64,000 nt of DNA from Roridomyces roridus (Eukaryota; Basidiomycota; Agaricomycetes; Agaricales; Mycenaceae), in NCBI GenBank assembly GCA_029378245.1, contig JARKIF010000006.1:682001-746000 (forward strand), read 5' to 3'. The notes beneath the pieces are model-generated. The model had not been told where the DNA came from and did not search any database. It saw nothing but the letters and a program-made list of their open reading frames with translations. The translations under genes were made by a program, and so were the position numbers. Of this stretch, positions 44,826 through 57,036 are shown piece after piece (within the stretch, counting starts at the first letter, position 1; the number at the start of each line of letters is the position of its first letter).

Positions 44826-46638
44826 ATGAAACCGGACGTCGCACTCGAGCTCAAGCTACACATCGCAGACCATCTACCCAAAGCCGCCCTTGCCAGTATC
44901 TGTGCCACCTCACGCATGCATCACGTCCAACTCATGCCGAGCCTCTACTCGCACATCGAGATGACGCACGATGAAGATGGCATGCGACGAGGAATCCTTC
45001 TCCTCAAGACTCTCTGTCTCACCTCGAGCTCTTCACCGCCGAGATCTGAGAATCTCAGCGCGTATCCCGCAGCACTCGTCCGAGAGCTCAAACTCTGGCT
45101 CTGGTTTCTCCCGCAGGAGAAAAACGCAAAGGATGCCAGGGAATTCTTTCGCCTCCAACAACTAGTAGCGATTGCATTGTCACAGACCGTACACCGGTCT
45201 GCAGATGGGCAGTCGTTACTTCGCGTTCTCCACCTTTACTCCAATGTGGGTTTCGACGCAGTAACCCCGCTACTTAATGGAACGTGTTTTGGGTGCCTGG
45301 AGGATTTCCTTGTTTGTGCTTTCGATTTGGAGCCTTCGTTACGCCGGACAGGCTTTCAGGTGAGCCCTCTGACTTGCTTGCTCAATTAGTATGTAGTCTG
45401 AGCAGCGCACGCAGTTTTTACAAGTACCAGGACTCAAGTCTATTGTTCAGAAGGAGCCAATTCATCATGGTGTGTACCAAGGTATCTCACGGTCCATTCA
45501 CTCAATGCAGTCATTCCAGGTGCCGCCGAGGGTTCGCTTGTCGAATCATTCCTCCGGTCCTTGAATCTCATGCCCTCGGCCTCGCCGGGGTTGACCACGC
45601 TTCATATCGACTTGACATGGACCGCAATCGACATTCTCAAGATCATATCGGCGCTCAATTCGCTGCATCTCCCCAACCTCGAAGCAGCACGACTCAGATT
45701 GTTTCTCGATGATCTGGATGACGGCGAAGATGCGGATTTCCGACCCTTCCTCGCCGCGCACCCATCGCTCCGAGATGTCAGCGTGCCGCTCGGACGCATG
45801 GCCCTCCCTCAAGATACACTCCCACTGTTACAAGTATTCGCAGGACACACCCACGATTTCCTCAAAGTCTGCGATGGCACCCGCCCACTTCAGCAGCTTG
45901 TGATCTCGCTATACGATGACGATTATGCCGAGGGACTGATGGAGGAACCTACGCCAATCGCAAACGCTGACACCATCCTGGCAGCACTGGTGCATGTGCC
46001 GCACCTTTCGCGTTTGGCGTTGGTGAACCGTCCGATTCATTACAACCCCACCCTCCTGGATGATCTGGTCGAGGACGAAGACGAGGAGGGCAACTTCTTT
46101 CTATCATTGTCCCTGCTCCAGTTGATCGTGCAGAGGGCGCCGCGTCTGACACATCTGGAATTCCATATCAAGACGCCTGTGAGTGTTGCTGTTTTCTTTT
46201 TCTTTCAGCATTGGCTGACCCCAAGCCCACGTAGGACGACTTGATCGCCCTACGTGCGCTCACTAGTCTCGAATGGCTCAAGATACACACCATATTGCAA
46301 GTATCCGGCCACAACGGGAGCGGCATTTACACGCAGTACCTCCAGGGCGTGGGAGAGACACTGAACCACCATCTTGTCCCTGTGCTGCCCCAGTTACTCG
46401 AGGTGGTGGTCGGCATCATCGGTGTGGACGATCAAGATGGGGAAATCTTTGAACAGGAGGTACGGTGTTTTCTTTTGAATGCTTCGTATACGAGCTGATA
46501 CTTTTTCATGATCACCAGGCGCAAGGAGGAGTGGTTTATAACATGGGCCATGTCTTCCGCATCCTGCCGCCCACCGGAGACGACCGCAGAGCGGTGAAGG
46601 TTGGAGTTGTCACTTATACAGAGTCGTTTTTATCTTGA
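44826..46638 (+). CDS. F-box-like protein, right-facing copy of an inverted pair
   Basis: The start is ATG 44826 (MKPDVALELKLHIADHLPK). Exon 1 ends at 45359. Exons then read FLQVPGLKSIVQKEPIHH, the long VIPGAAEGSLVESFLRSL...DDLDDGEDADFRPFLAAH block, ALTSLEWLKIHTILQVSG, and the last exon VVYNMGHVFRIL...TYTESFLS ending TGA 46636-46638. About 540 residues. The first 40 residues resemble a weak F-box (HIADHLPKAALASICATSRMHH), followed by LRR-like repeats. It is possibly an SCF adaptor, but the F-box is divergent. The gene at 46840-49007 on the other strand is a close paralogue pointing towards it. Confidence 0.78.
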
Positions 46639-46839
46639 GTGTTTATGTGTATTCCAACGAATCTGTATCACCTTTCTTGAGATCTTGACCCAATCCAAGG
46701 CTTCGCATCCGGTTTTTTTTATTCCTCGGTACGTATGTAATTGTTCTTCGAAATGTGGATGGAGATGGGACTTGGTTGAACCTCGAGAATGTACGCTAGT
46801 TGGCCAGTTTCAAGTCGCACCTTTCTTCGAATTTCGAGT
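46639..46839. other. Centre of the inverted duplication
   Basis: AT-richer spacer between the two convergent paralogues. No gene was seen. Confidence 0.45.
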
Positions 46840-49007
46840 TTAATCAACTCGTCTCAAACAACCTACCTTTGATTCCTGTTCAAGGGGAGATCGTGGACTT
46901 GGACCACGACTGCGGGACGCAAGTGACGAGAGAGAGTTCAAGACAAGATTCAAAACTCCAAACTTTACCGCCGTGCGGTCGTCTCCGGTCGGCGGTACGA
47001 TGCGGAAGACGTGGCCCATGTTATAGACGACTCCATCTCCGGGCTCAGGCTGACACAAACTTCAGTCTCACAGAGCATATACAAGGAAAATAAGACCCGT
47101 GCCTCAGTCTCAACTTATTCATTTGGATCGCTCACGCCCATGACTTCGACCACGACCTTGAAGAAGGATGAAAATGTGGGAGAAGGACTTAGTTGAGATT
47201 CGTCGTAGCTAGCTACTTAAATACAAAAACAAGGTACAGCCATACATAAGTAAGAATTAGGGAACATGCACTGAATAACACCGATACAAGTACATGCAAG
47301 TCAGTATGGGTAAATGTGAGTATGTACAGCGAGTGTTTAAACCATACTCTACGTGTCAGTACTTCCACGTCAGTAGTACACGTCAGGGTGCGTCCGTGTT
47401 TGTCCTTCCAACAGACCTCGCGCAGGTGAGGTAACACGGGAACAAGATGGCGATTAATTGCTTCTCGGACGCTCTCGAGCTGTGGCGGATGACCTGTTCC
47501 CCTGTTGTCGCTGGATAGCACGAAGCGGACGTGGATCTTCAACCATTCGAGGCTAGTGAGCGTTTGCAAGCCAACCAAGTCGTCCTGTGGGGGCTCTAGG
47601 TCACTGACTGCTCAAATAGAAAGAAAGTAGTAGCGATCAACGTTCCTGCTGATATGTAATTCTAGATGTCTCAAGCGCGGAGCTGTCGGCGCAATCAACT
47701 CGACCGAGGGCAACGGTAGACCGAAAAATTGCCACTCGTCCTTATCCTCAATGAGCGCGTGCAGAAGTACGGGGTCGTAATGAATCGGACGGTTCACCAA
47801 CGCGAGACTCCAGAGGTCCCGGTGCGGCGTCATGGCCATGAACGCGAGTATACCGGCTGTCGCCATATAGGGCGTGGAACTGTTGCCGTTTCCTAATGCA
47901 TAGTCGTGGTCGTACAAGGAAATCGTGAGCTGCTGGAGTGGACGGGTGCCGTCGCAGATGGCGAGGAAATCTTGGGCGTGGCCAGCGAAGATTTCCAAGA
48001 GCGGGAGGATATATTGGGGCATGTCCGCGAGTCCGAGTGGTACACTGACATCCCGAAGCGAGGGGTGTGCGGCGAGGAAGGGCCGGAAATCCGCCTCTTC
48101 CCCCTCATCCAGGTCATCAAGAAAGAATCTGAATCGGGCTGCCTCGAGGTGGGGTAGACGCAGCGAGTTGAGCTCGGATATGATCTTGGGAAACTCAATT
48201 GCGGTCCACGTAAAGTCGATATGCAAGGTGGTCAGCCCCGGAGAGGCCGAGGGCATCAGATTCAACGACCGGAGGAATGATTCGACAAGCGAACTGTCGG
48301 AGGCGGCTGGTACGACTGCATTGAGTAGTTCCACCGTAAAATGCAATGGGACGCACCGTGACACATTGGCTCCTTATGAACGATAGACTTGAGCCCGGGG
48401 AGTTCCAAAAACTGAGTGCGTTGATCAGCGTACTCATTGCGCGCGAACAAGATCCAGGACTCACCTGAAAGCTCGTCTGGCGCAACAGAAGAGGCAAGTC
48501 AAACGGACACAGGAGGAGCTCTTCCAAACGCCCAAACGACAATCGCAAAAGCCAAAGTTGCGACACCGCTACATCTAACCCCACATTGGAATACAGATGG
48601 AGGACACGAAGTAGACAGTTCTCTTCGGGAGAGTGACGGACAATCTGGACCAGTGCATTTTCAACTAGATCCCGGAGACGAGAGAACTCTTTGCTCGTCT
48701 CTAATGCGCTATTGCTTTTTTCCTGCGGGAAAAACCAGAGCCAGAGCTTGAGTTCTCGCAGGAGCGCTGCGGGATGCGCGCTGAGGTGCGAAGATCTAGA
48801 TGGCGACGAGTAGAAGCAAAGGGTCTCCATGAGAGTGATTGCTCGCCGCGTGCCATCCTCGTCGTGCGTCATCTCGATGTGGGAGTAGAGGCTGGGCATG
48901 AGCTGGATGTGGTGCATTCGCGAGGTGGCACACATGCTGGCGAGAGTGCATTTGGGTAGATGGTCTGCGATCTGCAGCTTGAGTTCGAGCGCAACGTCCG
49001 GTCTCAT
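46840..49007 (-). CDS. F-box-like protein, left-facing copy of the inverted pair
   Basis: The start is ATG 49007 (MRPDVALELKLQIADHLPK). Exon 1 ends at 48465. The next exons encode FLELPGLKSIVHKEPMCH, VVPAASDSSLVESFLRSL...DDLDEGEEADFRPFLAAH, and ALVNRPIHYDPVLLHALIEDKDEW, then QTLTSLEWLKIHVRF. The body matches the plus-strand copy at 44.8 kb along its length and shares its introns. The 3' part is uncertain. After LVPVLPHLREV the sequence diverges, and the exon homologous to the last exon of the other copy (VVYNMGHVFRIVPPTGDD, near 47040) runs on past the expected stop to 46840. This copy may have an altered or damaged C-terminus. Confidence 0.68.
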
Positions 49008-49153
49008 CTTGGTAGAACAAGCTGATGGTGGTGGAGGACAAGGAACGACGGCATCACGTGTCCTTTGCTGATCCGTGATCACTCCGAGAGGCTCAAGTGG
49101 GGGAAACATGAATATATCGATACATAGTTGAGCATCTTATACAGGCAAGTTGG

Positions 49154-49523
49154 TTATTTCTTCGTCGTCGAATCTGGGCCACCTCATGAAACCAACCGTC
49201 AAAAAAAAGGAGGATATCAACTCACTCTGCTCGTACTCCTTTCCCTTGGGAGCTGGGAACCCAGTCGGGTTGGTCGTTGCCTCGGCGTTGGCGCCGTTGA
49301 TTCCAGAGCCCCAGCCTGTTGATTTATGTATCAGAGGCATTATTTGTCTCAGAGGGTCACCACGTACCGCTCAGGGCGCCATTGGGCCCGTTATTCTTCT
49401 CCTTCCCGGTAAAGCTCTTCACGCCTTCTCTATCATCATTCCGTTCGGAAATGAGCTCGATCGCAGCTGATCGGGGACATACTTGAGTTTCTCGGTGAAG
49501 CCGGAGGGTTGGCTGGATGACAT
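49154..49523 (-). CDS. Small hydrophilic CsbD-like protein
   Basis: Spliced from ATG 49523: MSSSQPSGFTEKLK, then EGVKSFTGKEKNNGPNGALSG, then WGSGINGANAEATTNPTGFP...KEYEQ and a short last exon (NSTTKK) ending TAA 49154-49156. About 75 residues in four exons. The segment FTEKLKEGVKSFTGKE has the lysine-glycine pattern of CsbD-like stress proteins, and the rest is Gly/Asn/Lys-rich and probably disordered. It is cytosolic and perhaps stress-related by family analogy only. The intron acceptors (GATAG, AACAG, CCCAG) were chosen to keep frame. It is too fragmented to be visible as a single open frame. Confidence 0.6.
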
Positions 49524-50257
49524 GGTGGTAGCGGGAGATGCAAGTGCCGACTGCGCACCACAGCGGCCAGCTTATAAACTAGTGATAGGGTCACGAGTCG
49601 ATGACGTAGCTGAGCCAATCATGATCACGATCGAGTGTGAGGCGGATCAGCTCATCAACCCGACTTTGACCGCTACCACCACCATCTCCCTCGTCCTCCC
49701 TTTCCGCCGAGAGCGCCCGATGCGACTCCATCCGCGCTGGATAGAGTCCGATAGACTCGACTAGCCTTGTTCTCTGCTCTTCTCTCGCCTCCTGGTCGCA
49801 ATCCGCACCGAACTGCCGGCTGCTATCAAGTATCCCAGAATCCAGATTCGTTACCACCCCTCGTTTCCCCTCGCTCCCACTCTCGAAATCTTGAACTCGT
49901 CTGAATTTACGCCGTAGTACACGCCTTTCTCCTGTCAGTCTGCGAGGAAGGCCGGTCGTTTTCTTCTCGTCGGAACCACGCACTGGCATGCAAAGACAAA
50001 GAAAAAAAGGTGAACAGCAGCTCATTCCGGGACCGATTGGAAAAAGCTCCCCGACGAGCGGTCAGGCGGCGGCGTTCCGACTTGATCACCAGAGCGACCA
50101 GTCACTAACACACGATCTGTGAAAAGAAGTCGTCGTCCCGATGTCACTGCGGCATTCTCATCCAGTCAACGTAGGTATATACTTGGAAGACCCTTTGCTC
50201 GGCTCTCAGCCCGGTCATTTCTCACCGCTAACAGTTCGACTGCGGTTCTGTCAACTT
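49524..50257. other. Intergenic; promoter side of the peroxidase
   Basis: Open frames at 49591-50025 and 49483-49764 overlap on opposite strands and lack motifs. No supported gene. Confidence 0.4.
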
Positions 50258-50265
50258 GTATAAAA
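50258..50265 (+). promoter_or_regulatory. TATA box of the peroxidase gene
   Basis: TATAAAAT lies 35 bp before ATG 50300. Confidence 0.6.
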
Positions 50266-50299
50266 TACGGTCCAATATGCCTCGGAACCCCACCCAGCG

Positions 50300-52328
50300 A
50301 TGCTCATCCTGTTCCCACTTCTCCTAGCAGGCAGCCTCCGCGCCGAAGCTTACCTCTGGCCCTCACCTAAACTCGACGCGCTCGAATCTGCACGATTCGA
50401 CCAAGACGGGTTCAACTCTGGACTCCTCCCAGCATTTGTTATCCCGTGCACCAACTCGCTGGCTGGGGGCCCCGAGGACCAGTCTGGACGGTCCAATGCC
50501 GCTGATTGGATACGCACGGTGAGTTCGCACGTGAGAATCAAGTGGATGGTATTGACCGAACAGCAGGCCTACCACGATATGGCTACGCATAACGCTACGG
50601 ATGGGACGGGTGGCTTGGACGCCTCGATTCGATTTGCGGCGGAACAAGCACGGCCGGAAGTGAGTGCACAGTTTCATCGGACATCGGCGTCGTCAAGAAC
50701 AGTTGCTAGAACGTAGGCGACGGTTTCAGCAACACTTTCATCCCTATTCTTGGCTTTTTTGCAACCAATCGCTATGTTGGACGTATGTGCACACTGATCC
50801 CGTCTTTTGCAAGCTAAACACGCTGACTGGCATACTGAACAGTGGCAGACGCCCTCGCAATCGCAGCAGTCCTTGCCATTGAAAACTGGTAAGTCAAGCT
50901 CAGCCTGCCCTCACATCCTTACTCAACTGCGCAGCGGCGGCCCAGAAATCGCCTTCCGTGGTGGCCGAGTTGACGCCAGCGTGCCCGACGCGCCAGGCGT
51001 TCCCGAACCACAGCAAGATCTCGACTCACACATCGCGTCTTTCGCCCGGCAGGGGTTCACATCGACAGAGATGATCGCGCTCGTCGCGTGTGGGTGCGTG
51101 CTCTCAGACTGCGCTGGGATACTGTCCAATGCAAGCTCCCTACAGGCATACATTCGGTGGTGTCCAACACTCTGCGTTCCCGAACATCGTTAACGACTTC
51201 AATACCACCGATGATTCCGAGGGGGTACTTCACTTCGACACCACTCCCATTACGTTCGACAATAACGTGTACGTGCGCATTTCTTCTTTGAATTTGGCGC
51301 TCAACCATGAGTTCAAAGGGCTACTGAATACATCTCGGGAACAACCCAGAACCCACTGGTGGTCGGGTGCAACGATACCACGAATTCCGACAAACGGATC
51401 TTCGGCAGTGATGGGAATGCAACCATGCGTTCGTGCGTGTTTCGCCAATCGAATAGAATCAAGCTCGAACTGACATTCCTCGGCCTAGGTTCGCCGCCTC
51501 CCCAGCATTATTTTCTTCCACTTGCGCCAACCTCTTCGCGCGCATGATCGACACCGTTCCTGCTGGAGTGCAGCTCACCGATGTGATCGCGGCCCTCCCC
51601 GTGAAGCCCGCGAATGTAGAGCTCGTCCTTGCTGGCGATAGGATCCAGCTCTTCGGGCAAGTCCGGGTGTGTATTGCTCTTGGCGACAAAAAATTCATTT
51701 AGTTGAATCATTTCCATAGCTGTGGAACCAAACCGAGTCCTCTGCCGGCACAGTCCTCATGCGTTGGGACGACCGCCTAGGCAACACCACATCAACCTCA
51801 CTTGGTTTCGCCGGCGCTGGCGCTGCCATGGGGGGCAAATTGACCTCGGCGTGGTATGGATTTAATGCCACCGACTCTACGGGATTTATCTCCCTTGACG
51901 CTGCCGCGGGAATTGAGCGCCTGAGCTTCGTCGTCAATGGGCGGGTGGAAGACCAAAGCGGAGTGGGGTTCAGTGTGCAAGATGTGTACATGTTCTCAGC
52001 GACGTCGTGTCTCCTTTCTTCTTCCTCCACCTCCTCCTCCGAGTCATTCACAGGCAGATTGGATGTCGCAGTGCGCGCCGGCGCGAACCTTACGCGTCTT
52101 TATATCGAGACCCTCTCGCAAGACGACGTGAATCGTGTTATTGTCACGGAGACAGATATCCCGAGCCCCGTTCAACCGCAGGTAGTCGAGGGATCCGGGT
52201 ATGAGATGTGGAGTTTGAATATCACAGGTGGGGAACAGATGGTGTTTAATATCGGTGCGGAGATTGGTGGGCAGAGGTTTTCGACTACCCAGCTGAGAGG
52301 CGTAGCGCAGTTCCCAGCTTGCACGTAA
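50300..52328 (+). CDS. Secreted heme peroxidase (PF00141-type) with C-terminal extension
   Basis: The signal peptide is MLILFPLLLAGSLRAEAYLW. Exon 1 ends at 50520. Joining to GCC 50569 rebuilds RTAYHDMATHN, the distal Arg/His motif (R-x-x-F/Y-H-D) of heme peroxidases, which decides that acceptor. GGLDASIRF and the splice product LAIENCGGPEIAFRGGRVDA follow. The next landmarks are FARQGFTSTEMIALVACG and, across the next intron, GHTFGGVQHSAFPNIV with the proximal His ligand. Downstream exons (GCNDTTNSDKRIFGSDGNA, LFARMIDTVPAGVQLTDVI, then a long beta-rich C-terminal part) end TGCACGTAA at 52328. At least eight introns. It would oxidise small substrates with H2O2 outside the cell. It lacks the Mn or exposed-Trp features I could assign, so it is not called a lignin or manganese peroxidase. 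Confidence 0.9.
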
Positions 52329-53007
52329 TTGCGGACAATGATTGGTAAAAAGGTGTTTGAGACTTGCCAAACACATGCATTGCTTGTGAACCTGCAAAAA
52401 TCGCAAACAATACCTATGTCCCCAGCCTGGATCGAACGAGGCAGCGAACAAATATCAATCGTTGTTTTCACCAATCAGACGCCTCAGCGCTCAGCCATGA
52501 TACACAATTCACAGGTCTAAGCACTATTGTAGTGCATTGTAGTTACTAGTTGGCTTTGTGTGTACGACTCGCAGCTCTTCCGGCGGTAAAGATATCGATC
52601 ACGTTCCTGTATCGCAAGTGACCAGTGGCTACTGCGCAGTGGTGGCGGCGTCCTAAATAGATCCAAAATGCTTCCCCAATGCTTCCAAAAACTATAGCTT
52701 TTGCGCGCTAATCTACATAGCCCTGGCGGTGACTCGGCTGTGCTTGTTTGACAGATCCAGGGACCAGAGCACTCGCTCTGCATGGTCCAATTCGGGTTAA
52801 TGCAGTGGTAGGCATCTCATTGATGGTCGCCGTAGCTATAAAGTTACCCCTCCTGCCCATACCTCTACCTCCCTTAAACCCATCACTATCATAGCTGACC
52901 AGTAAGTGTACCCGGCTACTATTTTTGGGCCGCATCAAGCTGTGTCAGTTGATTTCAGAAGTCCGGTGTCATATACGTGCTGCTTTCTCTCTGCCACTGT
53001 CCAAATC
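52329..53007. other. Intergenic; promoter of the TPR-CHAT gene
   Basis: A CTATAAAG box lies near 52834-52841. No gene was seen. Confidence 0.4.
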
Positions 53008-56000
53008 ATGGTGTGTACTTATCAGTGTTGCATCAGGAACTCCTCCACCTAACCATTGAGCTTTAGGCTCTACCATCTCTGGAAGACTTGCAAAAAATCC
53101 TTGAGGAAGTCACTGGACAACACCCAGGACTTGCCTCGTACTTTCAGACTCTAGCCTGTTCCTACAGAGCATCCTATCGAGAAACAGATAATCTGGACAA
53201 CGTCAATGCCTCCGTGGAATGTTTCAGAGCTGCTGTCCGACACAGTCCACAGAGCCATCCTGACTTTTCCGACCATATCCAGAATCTCGGGGTCTCTCTA
53301 TCTGACCGGTACCGCCGACTGGGAGATTTGCAGGATCTCCATGCTGCAGTGACTCTTGACAAGACTGCACTTGCTTTAACACCATCAGGACACCCTGATG
53401 AACCCGAACGTGCGGAAAACCTGGGGGCTTCCTTAGCAGATCGCTACCTTCGTCTGGGAGATATCAATGATCTGGAGGCAGCATTGCAGGCCGAGGAACT
53501 GGCACTGGAATGTACTCCAGAGGGAGACATTCATATGCCCAAACGGCTTAACAGAGTTGCACAGCAGTACACCCAGCGGTTTCAACAGTTTGGAAACCTC
53601 CAAGACTTGGAGGTTGCAATCAGCTATTATCAAACGGCAGTAGACTTGGCACCACTGGACTACCCAGACCGTGCAGGACTCTTTCGAGGTCTTTCAATGG
53701 GCCTCACAGACCGCTACAACAGATTCAACAACCTGGAGGACCTCCATGCAGCAGTGGAAAATGACCAAATTGCTGTGGACCTGACTGCTGAAGGGCATCA
53801 CAAACTGGGAGACCGCCTCCATTGTCTGGCTGTCTCTCTGTTGGACAGATATCACAGGCTGGGGGATCCTGAAGATATTGAAAAATCATTGGAAAGTGCA
53901 GAGCGGGCCTTCCTGTTGCTTTTACCTGAGGACTCAGATGAAGCAATGAGGCGAGGTATCCTTGGAGAAATCTATCGTGCCCGTTACCTCCATTCTAGCA
54001 ATACAGATGATCTAGCAGCAAACTTGGAGCACACGGGGAAGGCGGCGGAACTCCTTCCACCCGATCATCCTGATCTTCCCAGGTATCTCAGCAATCTAGG
54101 AATTTCTCTGAGGGTTCGACATGCCAGACATGGTGATCTGCAAGACCTGAACAAGGCAGTTGACTTTGGAACCAATGCTGTGGCAAGCACTCCAGCAGGC
54201 AATCCTGCTTTCCCAAAGTATGCTAAAAGTCTGGCGGTCACTCTGAAAGAGAGGTACACCCACCTTGGTGATATACATGATTTGGAAGAAGCACAGAAGA
54301 TGGCTGTTGCTGCGATGGATCATCTTCCCGTTGGTCACCCCGACCTGCTTGACCTGCAAGTGATCCTGTCTGTGGTCCATTCAGAGCAGTACCGGCGCTC
54401 CGGAGACACAGCCCTCTTGCAGGATGCCTTGAACACAAAGCTCCACGCCTTGTCACTGACGCCAAAAAATGCCCCAGGTCTTCCTGAACGGCTCAAAAAT
54501 GTGGCCGTATCATATTTGGACCGGTACATTGCCCTGGGGGATTTGGACGATCTTGAAGCCTCTGTCTCCAAAGCTCAGGAGGCCGTTTCTGTTGCACAAG
54601 AACAAGGCACTGTTTATGCTGACGACGTCCAGCAACTGGCCATCTCCTTGAGCACTCGTTACAGAAGATTCGGCAACTTGCAGGATCTTGAGGAAGCCAT
54701 TTCCAATGAGGAAAAAGTGGTTGCAATGGTATCAGAGGATGATTCCAGGCTACCAGGGTTTCTTAACAATTTGACCACTACTCTTATGACTCGCTTCAAA
54801 AGACTTGGGAACATGCAGGATTTGGAAGATGCACTTCACCATAATTCCAAAGCCATAGATTTGGCACAAACTGGGGATCCACGCCTGGCTCATTACAACC
54901 ATGTTCATGCTCTCTGTCATCTGGAAAAATACTGGAAATTTGGATCTGAGCAGATGCTGAATGATGGAATGCAGTATTTCCAATTAGCTGTTGAGCTCAC
55001 TCCACCTGACAACCCAAAGCTTGCGGAGCTGTATCGTAATTATTCTGCAGCTCTCAGAGACCGATTCCTCAAAACTGGACGTATCTCTGATGTCTATGAA
55101 GCTCTGGACAAAATTGATGCGGCGGCAAAACTCACACCAGAACAACATCTTGATCGTCCTGGGATTCTATGCAACTTGGCCAGAGTTCGCATGACTATAT
55201 ACCACATGCAGAGGATTGCCTTATCCAAACTTGATGAACACCAGCTCAACTCTGCAATAGAGCATGACTGTGAGGCTGTCAAATTGTCTCCGCCTGGGGA
55301 TCCAGAGCGACCGCAGTTCCTTCAGAGTTTGGCAAATCACCTTTCGGACCGCTACAAAGCATTACAAAGGCAGGAAGATATTGAGGAAGCACTAGTCAAC
55401 TATCGCAGCTCATTCAAAACTTTCACATCGAGCCCCATTGATTCGTGGAAATCGGGATTAGAATGGGCAGAATTGGCACGAATACACGCACCTCCTGAGG
55501 CACTGGAGGCATATCGTGCAACGTTTAACCTACTGCCCGAGATTCTGTGGTTGGGGAGTCCACTCAAAGTACGCCAAGAGCATATGACGCAGATCGAGAT
55601 AGCCAAGGCATCTGGGAGTGCTGTGAGAGCCTGTATTACTCAGAGTGAGCTCACCCTGGCTATAGAGCTACTAGAACAGGGACTGGCAACCATATTTCAA
55701 CAGATGTTGCAACTCAAAACCGACTTTGACACTTTGCCGGCCGGTGACGCTCAGCGCCTTCGGCAATTTTCGTCTTTGCTGTATGAAGGGAAATCAACCA
55801 ATCCTCTCGCAATTGCCGCAGATCGAAACTCACTCCTCCTCGAGATCCGGAAACGGCCCGGGTTCGAGTCCTTTCTACTATCTAAACCCTACGCTGAACT
55901 TTGCATGGCTTCGACAAATGGACCAATCGTGATCTTGACTTCTCACGCGCAGTCGTGCGATGCTATCATTATGCTCAATCCCACATCAGATCCTGTCCAT

Positions 56001-57036
56001 GTTTCACTTCCGGATGCAACAGTGAAACAACTGGAACATCACAGATCTGCCCTTCAGCAGGTTCTTGTGCGCTGCAACTCCAGAACGAGACAATCCGAGT
56101 CATCTCGTTTGTTTGGAGCGCTCGAATGGACTTTGAAAGCGCCGGTCAAAGAATGCTTTCAGAATTTGTTGGATTTTCTGAGGAACAATGTTGTTCAACC
56201 AATATATGATGTTTTGCAATCAGTAAGTGACGGTCCCTAGATAACTCCCACAAATGAATCTGAATATCGTGCAGCATGGCATTGTTGAGGGACGGTTATG
56301 GTGGTGCCCTACCGGTTCATTCACGGCTCTACCGCTACATGCAGCGACTCCACACGATCGGTTCATCCCTTCTTATACGTCCACGCTCGGATCCATTCTT
56401 CATGCAAATGAGAAGCCCACTGAGACTCCCGCTCAACTTGCTCTGGTTGGGGTCACTCACAGTCAGAGTGGCCCAGGATCACACCTCACAAGCGTTGAAA
56501 GAGAGGTCAAGACCATTCTCTCCATCTCGGCAAACCATCCCGTACCAACAAAATCTCTACTCGGAGCTCAAGCAACAGTGTCAGCATTGGAATCACAGCT
56601 AATGGTCAGCTCCTGGGTACATCTTGCATGTCACGGGAAACAAGAGCTCTCCGACCCACAGAAAAGCTGCCTGCAGCTGTATGACGGAACCTTGGAACTG
56701 GAGAGCATTCTCAAAATGCCCCTTCACAACTCCGAATTTGTCTTTTTAGCGGCGTGTCAGACAGCCATGGGCGACTCGAAGCTGGTGAACGAGTCTTTTC
56801 ATCTTGGAGGTGGGCTCATTGCCGCCGGATTCCGTGCAGCTATTGGAACTATGTGGTCCATTCGAGACGAGGATGGGCCTCGTGTTGCAGAAATTGTGTA
56901 CAAACATCTTTTTCGGGCTGGAAGGGCGCCTCGGGTAACGGACACGGCAGAGGCATTGCACTTGGCGGTACGCAAGATGCGGGAAGATGGCCTCCCATAT
57001 GAGCGTTGGGTGCCTTTCATTCACATGGGAATTTAA
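53008..57036 (+). CDS. TPR-CHAT protein (caspase-like peptidase fused to TPR array)
   Basis: Exons: 53008-53010 (only ATG), 53067-56222 and 56275-57036, 1,306 residues. The frame is open back to the acceptor TTTAG at 53066, and the 56-bp intron before it starts directly after an ATG, giving MALPSLEDLQKILEE. Residues about 15-820 form some 17 degenerate TPR-like units of about 46 residues (L..SL.DRY.R.GDL.DLE.A....) . The C-terminal CHAT domain (about 1060-1306) has both catalytic landmarks of clan CD peptidases: HLACHG (His about 1173) and LAACQTAMGD (Cys about 1214). GGGLIAAGFRAAIGTMW is typical of CHAT. A protease switched on by the TPR sensor is a reasonable inference; bacterial TPR-CHAT proteins are known to act this way. 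Its target is unknown. Confidence 0.95.
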
